Shown here: one piece after another, positions 1 through 5,124 of the stretch
Layout: the number at the start of each line of letters is the position of its first letter
Numbering within the stretch: position 1 is the stretch's first letter
Origin: Prevotella sp.
Lineage (GTDB): Bacteria; Bacteroidota; Bacteroidia; Bacteroidales; Bacteroidaceae
Assembly: GCA_017430675.1 (NCBI GenBank)
Contig: JAFRMM010000020.1
Location: 1 to 8,242, forward strand
Length of the DNA stretch: 8,242 bases
Direction: 5' to 3'
Program-made: the position numbers and the translations under genes
The notes under the pieces: model-generated
Seen by the model: only the letters and a program-made list of their open reading frames with translations
Databases searched by the model: none
What the model was told of the DNA's origin: nothing

Positions 1-1103
1 ATCCAGCGTACCAGATTGCCGCCCGAGTCCACCATCAGGTGATTGCTATAGTCACTCAGCCAGGCCGGCACCGAGATGCCTACACCGGGCCACTCGTTGC
101 TGGTGCGCTGGGCATAGCCGTGCACCATTAGCACACGGTCGTTGAGCCAGATCTTACCTTCACCGAAGCGTGTTTTGCGGAAACCTGTCCGCGTGGTGAC
201 AACATCGTAGCAGTCAAGACCTTCCATGATGGCTGTCTCGATGGTGTACAGATAGCCATAGCCCCACGACCAGAAATGCAGGCCGCTGACCGGCTGGCTA
301 ATATGTACGATACGCGTCTCACCTGGTTGCATGGTAATGCGTTCGCCGTTGAAACGGGTCACTTCGTGTCCGTCGGCATCAAGCATCTTGGCCATCAGCG
401 AAAACGTGTGCGGCTTGTTGTCGTCATTCTTCACCTGAGATTCGGCATGTATCGTAGCCCGGTGGTTGGCGATGTCGAAATCGGTGGCATAGATATAGGT
501 GCCGGTAGTGCCCAGATTCGAATAGAGCGGGAGCGTCTGGTAGAGAAGACCGGTGATGTGTAGATAAACATTCTTGGGGATACCGCCGTAGTTGGCGTTG
601 AAGTTGCGGTCGTTCCACTGGTAGCGGCTGTCGTGCTGGCGTGAGCGGTAGGTCCAACTGTTGTCACAACGCACTGCCAGCACGTTCTCACCCGCCTTGA
701 CATAGGGTGTCAGGTCGAAGCCGCAGGCCATCACCCCATTCTCGCTGAAACCGAGGTGGTGACCGTTCAGGTAGAAGTCGGCCCCCTGACGCACGCCCTC
801 AAACTCAATCAGGACCTTTTTGCCTTTCAGTTCATGGCTCTCCATAGAGAATCTCTTACGATACCAGACGATGGTGTCGGTCAGGTCTACAATGTCTTTC
901 TTGAAGGCCTCGCTGCCATTGAAGGCATAGGGTAGGGTAACGGCCTGCCAGTCGCGGTCATCGCATTCCGGCTCTAGGGCGCCTTTGACATCGCCCACCT
1001 GCAACCGCCATCCGGCATTGAAGTTCAGTTTCTTGGCATTCGTGCTGCCGCAGATAGCCAGCAGCACCATCATAACGATGATGTGAAGTTTGTTTTTGTT
1101 CAT
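1..1103 (-). CDS. Secreted glycoside hydrolase family 2 enzyme, N-terminal part (cut by window edge)
   Basis: This is the first 367 residues of a GH2 exo-glycosidase, the superfamily of beta-galactosidases, beta-glucuronidases and beta-mannosidases. Residues 1-23 form a signal peptide (hydrophobic core HIIVMMVLLAIC, likely cleavage after TNA). Cys18 is preceded by Ile, so a lipoprotein box is unlikely. Residues about 25-185 are the sugar-binding jelly roll, with the typical strings VWYRKRF (79-85), FEGVRQGADFYLNGHHLG (101-118) and NANYGGIPKNVYLHIT (169-184). Residues about 186-305 are the Ig-like sandwich. The TIM barrel starts near residue 317 (KIWLNDRVLMVHGYAQR), followed by NEWPGVGISVPAWLSDYSN, a motif I associate with a Bacteroidota GH2 subgroup distinct from the GH2 gene at 5125. 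Both catalytic glutamates lie beyond the left edge, so activity and substrate cannot be judged. The ATG at 1103 was chosen because it directly precedes the signal peptide and lies about 24 nt downstream of the predicted transcription start. The family call is firm; substrate is unknown. Confidence 0.9.
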   Translation of the reverse strand, partial: MNKNKLHIIVMMVLLAICGSTNAKKLNFNAGWRLQVGDVKGALEPECDDRDWQAVTLPYAFNGSEAFKKDIVDLTDTIVWYRKRFSMESHELKGKKVLIEFEGVRQGADFYLNGHHLGFSENGVMACGFDLTPYVKAGENVLAVRCDNSWTYRSRQHDSRYQWNDRNFNANYGGIPKNVYLHITGLLYQTLPLYSNLGTTGTYIYATDFDIANHRATIHAESQVKNDDNKPHTFSLMAKMLDADGHEVTRFNGERITMQPGETRIVHISQPVSGLHFWSWGYGYLYTIETAIMEGLDCYDVVTTRTGFRKTRFGEGKIWLNDRVLMVHGYAQRTSNEWPGVGISVPAWLSDYSNHLMVDSGGNLVRW

Positions 1104-1132
1104 TTGTTCTTTTCTTGTAGTTTGTCCGTGTG

Positions 1133-1140
1133 CAAAGGTA
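1133..1140 (-). promoter_or_regulatory. Predicted -7 promoter element for the left GH2 gene
   Basis: Read on the minus strand this is TACCTTTG, a perfect match to the Bacteroidota -7 consensus TAnnTTTG. Transcription would begin near 1129, giving a leader of about 25 nt before the ATG at 1103. No TTTG -33 element is seen at the usual 19-21 nt distance, only an A/T-rich stretch, so basal strength may be low or activator-dependent. The leader upstream of the ATG is A-rich with no Shine-Dalgarno sequence, which is normal for this phylum. Confidence 0.7.
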
Positions 1141-1178
1141 CAATTTTTTTTTGTAATATCATTTTCGAGCCATGATAT

Positions 1179-1209
1179 TTTGTGAAATCGAAAAAAGAAT
1201 GTATCTTTG
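1179..1209 (+). promoter_or_regulatory. Bacteroidota sigma-ABfr-type promoter for the PAS-like gene (-33 and -7)
   Basis: TTTG at 1179-1182 and TATCTTTG at 1202-1209 are separated by exactly 19 nt, a textbook Bacteroidota vegetative promoter (TTTG at -33, TAnnTTTG at -7). Transcription is expected to start about 4-7 nt after the -7 element, around 1213-1216. That coincides with the ATG at 1214, so the mRNA would have little or no 5' leader. The element also excludes the upstream in-frame ATG at 1172 as a start, because that codon would not be transcribed from this promoter. Confidence 0.75.
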
Positions 1210-1213
1210 CAGC

Positions 1214-1702
1214 ATGAAACAAATCGACTGGTTGTTTTTGATTGCAGTTGTAGCGGTGGTGGTAACCATCTTTCTGTTGGCGTGGCATTGGCTTAAGAGA
1301 AGAAATGACTATGCCCGGCTTTGTGAACGAGTACACCAGCATACCGACCGCTATATCTTTCTCATCGACCGGAAATTCAGGGTGAGGGAAACTAATTTCT
1401 ATGAGTTGAACGAGGAAGTCCGCGATGACCAGCCTTATGTTTTGGGTAATGTGCTACATTGCCAGACTGCCATTGATGAGGGTCTTTGTGGAACGGGCAT
1501 CAACTGCGATACCTGTCCTATCCGTATGATTATCAAGAATGCGTTCAAAATGAAGCGCGGCTTTGACCATGTCGAGGCCGCCATGAACCTCTACAACAAA
1601 CAACATAAGGTGGAACAGGTAGATGTGATTGTTGATGGCGAACTGGCCTTCGTAGGCAAGGTACCCTATTTCCTTGTGAAAGTAAGGAAGGTTAACGTTT
1701 GA
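1214..1702 (+). CDS. Small membrane-anchored PAS-like protein with a four-cysteine cluster
   Basis: A 162-residue protein of unknown specific function. Residues 6-27 form one transmembrane helix (WLFLIAVVAVVVTIFLLAWHWL) followed by KRR at 28-30, so by the positive-inside rule the rest should be cytoplasmic. Residues about 44-158 look like a single PAS-type sensor fold: an early strand YIFLIDRKFRV, a central helix/loop region, and closing strands DVIVDGELAFVGKV and YFLVKVRKV. The centre carries GNVLHC, LCGTG and CDTCPIR, placing cysteines at 83, 92, 98 and 101 (C-x8-C-x5-C-x2-C). This arrangement could bind a metal, Fe-S cluster or heme, or act as a redox switch; that is inference. There is no kinase, cyclase or DNA-binding domain. 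The start at 1214 is chosen because an upstream ATG (1172) precedes the promoter and no other ATG occurs before residue 105. The 3' end overlaps the convergent lyase gene. Similar Cys motifs occur, as I recall, in PAS domains of sensor kinases from anaerobes. Confidence 0.75.
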   Translation: MKQIDWLFLIAVVAVVVTIFLLAWHWLKRRNDYARLCERVHQHTDRYIFLIDRKFRVRETNFYELNEEVRDDQPYVLGNVLHCQTAIDEGLCGTGINCDTCPIRMIIKNAFKMKRGFDHVEAAMNLYNKQHKVEQVDVIVDGELAFVGKVPYFLVKVRKVNV

Positions 1703-4700
1703 CCTGAATTTTCCTGCCGCCTTGGATAGCAATACCCTTTCCTGCTTTTGTATAACGATGCCCGCCTAAGTCATAGACGATGCCGTCGTTTTCCTTTTCT
1801 GCCCTGATGATGCTGATACTGCTGCTTGTAGCAACTTTGAGCAAGCCTGAAGTATAGAGTTCCGATGTGTCCCAGACGAGGCCTTCGCCCGGGGTGGCAG
1901 GCTGGATGTCGGCAAACTCACCGGTCGCCTTGCCGGTAAAGACCTTGATCAGGTCGCCTGCCTTGAAGTCGGTTTCCATTGTGGCATCGTTCAGCCGGAG
2001 GATAGCGCCGCTGTTGAGTTTCAGACCGCCGTTGAAGGTGAGTCCCTTGTCGTTGGCCAGCGTGTCGCCCACCTGCAGGATGCCGCCATCGTTAACCGTC
2101 GTTACACCTGTCAGCGAGCCCTTGCCGGCCAGTATGGCACCCTTGCGAACGGTGATGCTGCCTTTGCCGGTGTGCTGGCCGTTGACGATGAGTCGTCCGG
2201 AGGTGACGGTTGTGGTACCGCTATAGTCGTTCTTGCCCGTCAGTCGCCAGTCGCCCGAGCCTTGTTTCTCGATGCTGGTGGTGCCAGGGTGGGTGCCGGC
2301 CTGGTCGTTGTTGTTGATTACACCGTGGAAGGTCTCATTGGTATTGGCTGTGCCTACCACCCAGGTGCCTTCGCCCTTCTGTTTTACGTTGAAACCCCAG
2401 AGGGCGGAAGTGGCCTCACCGGAGAGTCCACCCAAATAGTAGGTCGATGCGTTTTTGGCACCGTTGATGGTAGCGTTGCCTTTCAGTTGGATGGTGGCGT
2501 TCTTCACGCCCACACCATTGCGGATGGCAAACTGGCTCTGGCCGTTCTTGCCTGTGCCGTTGATAATGAGGTGACCCGTATAGTTGTCCCAGTTACCCTC
2601 GATGTATTCGCGCAAATAGTGCACGTTCCATATCAGGGTGCCTGTGCCGCTGACCTTGCATTTGTTGGTGTTCCACAGGTCGAAGTCGACGGTTGATGTG
2701 GTGCCTGCCACCGCCTCGATGGGGAAATTATAGGTCACGCTGCTCTCGTTTTTCCCGATGGTAATGAATTGACCACCTGCCATCACAAGTCTGGAGGCTG
2801 TGCCGATGCCCTTGTCGGAGATGGCCTTCGAGGCTAGTTTAGTTGAACCGCCCTTCATGATCAGGTTGCCGTCGAACTTAAAGAAGTCGGGTGTGTTTAC
2901 GAGCAGTTGTCCTTCGCCGTTGACGGTCAGGTCGCCTTGGCCCTCGAAACTGCCGTTCATGGTCATGACAGCAGTCTTATCGGCGATGTTGAGTTCGGTG
3001 TTGTTGTAGAGCCGTGCTGAACGATTGGTGGAGGTCGACCCGCCCGTATAAAGCCAGATGCCGCCGTCCATCACCCAGTTCTGGGCAAACTCCTGACTCT
3101 TGCCCAGACCGCTGGGTTCGCCGCCGTTCTTGAGCGAGGCGAAGGCATAGGTGCCGTCATGCACGACGGTGGCGCCCTCATACTGCTGGTCACTCTGGAT
3201 GGTGAGGGTGCCGTTGCCGGCCTTGTTCATTGAGGCCTGACCGCTGATATAGCCCTCGCCCGCGATGGTGACGTTGGCATCGGTATACACGACGACGGCC
3301 GTCTTCGGTGTGGCTTCCGTCAGGGTAATGGTCTCGTCGTCCAAAGGATTGATAAGCCATTCGCCCTCGCCATTGCCCTTGAATGTCTCCACGTCGATGA
3401 TGTCGGCTTGCTCAGGACGGGTCTTGACGGTAAGATCCGGGGTGTAGTCCGACCGCTGGTCACCCTGATAGGCACAGACGCGCACGACGTATGCTGTAGC
3501 GGGGCGTAGAGAAGGAGAGTTAATAGTGATGAACGAAGAGTTGGTGCGTCCGACTTCCACGAATTGTCCGTCCTGCTGCATCTCCACGATAAAGCCATCT
3601 TCGCCCTCGGTATAGTCTGCCCATTGCAGGGTAAGGCTGCTGGTGGTGGCTGAGGCCAGTTGCAGCGTGTAGGGCCGGCGCAGGAAGAACTGACGGTCAT
3701 CGCGGGTGATGCCGTTGATATAGTTCTCGATGTTGGCATAGCCATTGTCGGCCATCCTCATCGCATCATCCTTAGCAGGGTCGGTGCCGTTGGTCTTCTC
3801 CCAACTGTCGGGCATGCCATCGCCGTCGCTGTCGGCCGGCTTCTCGCCCTTGAACCAGTTCCATGAGGTGGGCACGCCGAAAGGCAACTCGTTCTCATTG
3901 GTAATCAGATTGCCCTTCTTGCCGAACGACATGACCTCGTCGACCATATAGCAGTCGGCCAGGTCGCGATAGGGCAGGGAGGCGCCTACGTCGGGCAGCA
4001 GCTTGTCGATCAGTTCCCTGGCAGGCCATTTCTCCAGTGCGGGGTAGTCGTAGGGCGTTGCCTGACGGTTACCGCCGCCGTCGCCTGTAAACTCCGTGGG
4101 GTTGTAGATGCCGTCGCGGTTCGAGTCCTGCCAGTTGTCAGCCCCGTAGAAGTGGAAATTACCGTTGCCGCCCGTCAGACAGTTGCCGCCCACGGCAGGA
4201 CCGTTGATAAAGAGGTTACTCTCGATGTTGGCATACGATTGCCCCTCTGAATCGCCACCCATGTTGTAAGCCGCGTTCTTCCAGTTGTACACCAGGTTGT
4301 TGGCATATTGATTGATGCCTTTCACCTTGAAGTTGCGGGTGGAGTTATCGACCATCAGAATCCGATAGAGTGTGATGTTCTCCGCCTGCATCAGTCCGCC
4401 GGCTGAGTGCGTCATCAGTCCCTGTCCCACGATCGAGTTCATCAGGGTGATGTTCTTCGGAGCCGCCCCCTTGTTATCCCAGTTGATGGAGAAGTTCTCG
4501 TCCTGTCCCCAGGCAAATGAGCAGTGGTCGAAGATCATGTCCTGTCCGTTGGCGATGCCGGCACAGTCCTTGTCCTTTGTGCCGACGGCGCCCATGCGGA
4601 AGCGCATATAACGCACGATGCTGTTGTCGGAACCAGAGAACGATACACCGTCGCCATACACGGTGATGCCCTCGCCGGGAGCCGTCTGTCCGGCCACGTA

Positions 4701-4970
4701 GAGGTTGTTCTTGAATACGATGCGTGAATTGATACGAATGACCCCGCTCACGTCGAACACCACGATGCGGTTGGGCTGGCTCACAGCATCGCGCAACGAT
4801 CCGCTGCCTGAGTCGTTCAGGTTGGTCACGTGATATACTGTTCCCTTGCGTCCACCCTCGGCATAGCGTCCCCAGCCTTGTGCGCCGGGGAATGCCAGTT
4901 GCTGGGCACTCAGAGTGTTGGTGGCGAGAGACGCGACTGCTAAAGCGAAGATAATGATAGTCTGTTTCAT
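1692..4970 (-). CDS. Secreted pectate-lyase-like (PL1-type) protein fused to FnIII and autotransporter-type beta repeats
   Basis: A 1092-residue modular exported protein, probably acting on pectate by beta-elimination. Residues 1-22 are a signal peptide (cleavage near SAQ). Residues about 25-430 resemble polysaccharide lyase family 1: FPGAQGWGRYAEGGRKGTVY (27-46), NLNDSGSGSLRDAV (50-63), AGQTAPGEGI (93-102), VRYMRFRMG (119-127) and FDHCSFAWGQDE (147-158), with D148 and D157/E158 as likely Ca ligands. R212 in STRNFKVKG is the probable catalytic arginine. An EF-hand-like loop (282-293, D-S-N-R-D-G...E) and a DSDGDGMPDSWE loop (380-391) should bind calcium. A fibronectin III domain spans about 432-517. 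Residues about 525-1050 are beta-helical, with autotransporter-associated strand motifs such as KQGSGDWRLTGKNDYSGTTT (902-921). No autotransporter barrel follows; instead a tail VYDLGGHR...GGRKIQVKR (1065-1092) ends the protein. The start is set by the signal peptide and a short A-rich leader. The lyase fold is well supported; the substrate is inferred. Confidence 0.88.
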   Translation of the reverse strand: MKQTIIIFALAVASLATNTLSAQQLAFPGAQGWGRYAEGGRKGTVYHVTNLNDSGSGSLRDAVSQPNRIVVFDVSGVIRINSRIVFKNNLYVAGQTAPGEGITVYGDGVSFSGSDNSIVRYMRFRMGAVGTKDKDCAGIANGQDMIFDHCSFAWGQDENFSINWDNKGAAPKNITLMNSIVGQGLMTHSAGGLMQAENITLYRILMVDNSTRNFKVKGINQYANNLVYNWKNAAYNMGGDSEGQSYANIESNLFINGPAVGGNCLTGGNGNFHFYGADNWQDSNRDGIYNPTEFTGDGGGNRQATPYDYPALEKWPARELIDKLLPDVGASLPYRDLADCYMVDEVMSFGKKGNLITNENELPFGVPTSWNWFKGEKPADSDGDGMPDSWEKTNGTDPAKDDAMRMADNGYANIENYINGITRDDRQFFLRRPYTLQLASATTSSLTLQWADYTEGEDGFIVEMQQDGQFVEVGRTNSSFITINSPSLRPATAYVVRVCAYQGDQRSDYTPDLTVKTRPEQADIIDVETFKGNGEGEWLINPLDDETITLTEATPKTAVVVYTDANVTIAGEGYISGQASMNKAGNGTLTIQSDQQYEGATVVHDGTYAFASLKNGGEPSGLGKSQEFAQNWVMDGGIWLYTGGSTSTNRSARLYNNTELNIADKTAVMTMNGSFEGQGDLTVNGEGQLLVNTPDFFKFDGNLIMKGGSTKLASKAISDKGIGTASRLVMAGGQFITIGKNESSVTYNFPIEAVAGTTSTVDFDLWNTNKCKVSGTGTLIWNVHYLREYIEGNWDNYTGHLIINGTGKNGQSQFAIRNGVGVKNATIQLKGNATINGAKNASTYYLGGLSGEATSALWGFNVKQKGEGTWVVGTANTNETFHGVINNNDQAGTHPGTTSIEKQGSGDWRLTGKNDYSGTTTVTSGRLIVNGQHTGKGSITVRKGAILAGKGSLTGVTTVNDGGILQVGDTLANDKGLTFNGGLKLNSGAILRLNDATMETDFKAGDLIKVFTGKATGEFADIQPATPGEGLVWDTSELYTSGLLKVATSSSISIIRAEKENDGIVYDLGGHRYTKAGKGIAIQGGRKIQVKR
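1695..1787 (-). other. Bacteroidota-type C-terminal tail of the lyase
   Basis: Codons 1062-1092 encode a compact tail beginning DGIVYDLGGHR and ending GGRKIQVKR. Tails of this form (hydrophobic-Tyr-Asp/Asn-Leu-x-Gly-x-Arg, then a Gly-rich turn and a basic end) are common at the ends of secreted multidomain proteins in Prevotella and relatives, and resemble the end of type IX secretion C-terminal domains. Whether this short form directs sorting, surface attachment or only caps the beta-helix cannot be decided from sequence. Confidence 0.55.
1821..3398 (-). repeat. Degenerate autotransporter-associated beta-strand repeats (protein-level)
   Basis: Codons about 525-1050 encode repeating short strands rich in Gly, Thr, Asn and Val. 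The clearest units are AGNGTLTIQSDQQYEGATVV (584-603), SGTGTLIWNVH (774-784) with NYTGHLIINGTG (796-807), QKGEGTWVVGTANT (864-877) and KQGSGDWRLTGKNDYSGTTT (902-921) followed by VTSGRLIVNG. They follow the pattern Gly-x-Gly-x-Trp/Leu-x-Leu/Val-x-Gly...Tyr-Ser/Thr-Gly-x-Thr-x-Val-x-x-Gly-x-Leu, known from passenger domains of type V secreted proteins, and predict a long parallel beta-helix stalk. DNA copies are too diverged to be recent duplications. Confidence 0.7.
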
Positions 4971-4982
4971 TTGTTTGTTTTA

Positions 4983-4992
4983 GTACTTTTGT
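4983..4992 (+). promoter_or_regulatory. GTACTTTTGT element in the lyase leader (possible operator)
   Basis: A copy of GTACTTWTGT located just downstream of the predicted lyase transcription start. It matches the two overlapping copies at 5056-5073 except for one T/A difference. A protein bound here would be placed to block or slow lyase transcription. This is a motif observation only; no regulator is known for it. Confidence 0.3.
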
Positions 4993-5003
4993 ATGATTGC
5001 GGT

Positions 5004-5012
5004 GCGAAGGTA
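5004..5012 (-). promoter_or_regulatory. Predicted -7 promoter element for the lyase gene
   Basis: On the minus strand this reads TACCTTCGC, one mismatch from the Bacteroidota TAnnTTTG element. Candidate -33 TTTG sequences lie at 5034-5031 (18 nt spacer) and 5038-5035 (22 nt spacer), both slightly off the usual 19-21 nt. Transcription should begin near 5000, leaving a leader of about 30 nt that contains one GTACTTWTGT copy (4983-4992). The leader ends in an A-rich segment directly before the ATG at 4970. Confidence 0.55.
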
Positions 5013-5055
5013 ATACTTTTTTAAGATATACAAACAAAAAGAAACAAAAAAATGC

Positions 5056-5073
5056 GTACTTATGTACTTATGT
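5056..5073 (+). repeat. Tandem 8-bp repeat in the GH2 promoter (possible regulator binding site)
   Basis: GTACTTAT occurs twice back to back at 5056-5063 and 5064-5071, and the following GT makes two overlapping GTACTTATGT copies. The array sits about 27-42 bp upstream of the predicted GH2 transcription start and occupies the place where a -33 TTTG would be expected but is missing. Each unit also forms part of a GTAC-N4-GTAC symmetrical site. This is the arrangement expected for an activator that substitutes for a weak -33 element; the identity of such a protein is unknown. Confidence 0.45.
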
Positions 5074-5086
5074 CCTAAAAAAAAGG

Positions 5087-5094
5087 TATCTTTG
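5087..5094 (+). promoter_or_regulatory. Predicted -7 promoter element for the GH2/phosphatase pair
   Basis: TATCTTTG is a perfect match to the Bacteroidota -7 consensus and is identical to the element in front of the PAS-like gene. Transcription is expected near 5098-5100, giving a leader of about 25 nt before the ATG at 5125. No TTTG lies 19-21 nt upstream; the tandem GTACTTAT repeat occupies that position. The promoter excludes in-frame start codons further upstream, such as the ATG at 5062. Confidence 0.7.
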
Positions 5095-5124
5095 CGGACG
5101 AAATTGAATCAAAACAATGACGAT

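Noticed and set aside
1054..1056. Lipoprotein box at Cys18 of the left GH2
   Set aside because: The residue before the cysteine is Ile rather than Gly, Ala or Ser, and a better type I cleavage site (TNA followed by Lys-Lys) lies five residues on.
1172..1213. Upstream in-frame start adding 14 residues to the PAS-like protein
   Set aside because: This stretch contains the -33 and -7 promoter elements and would place charged residues in front of the membrane helix.
1670..1689. Inverted repeat TTCCTT/AAGGAA as a terminator between the convergent genes
   Set aside because: The stem is only 6 bp with an 8-nt loop and mostly A/T pairs, and no T run follows on either strand; it also lies inside coding sequence.
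2172..2696. Open frame of 174 codons on the plus strand inside the lyase gene
   Set aside because: Antisense to the repeat region of the lyase; its Val/Ala/Gly-rich translation reflects the reverse of Thr/Asn/Gly codons. No promoter or leader is seen in front of it.
1821..3398. Type V autotransporter secretion of the lyase
   Set aside because: The strand motifs match passenger repeats, but there is no C-terminal beta-barrel of about 250 residues; the protein ends in a short Bacteroidota tail.
5062..5124. Upstream in-frame start adding 21 residues to the GH2 protein
   Set aside because: It lies upstream of the -7 element and would put a lysine-rich extension before a complete signal peptide that begins at 5125.
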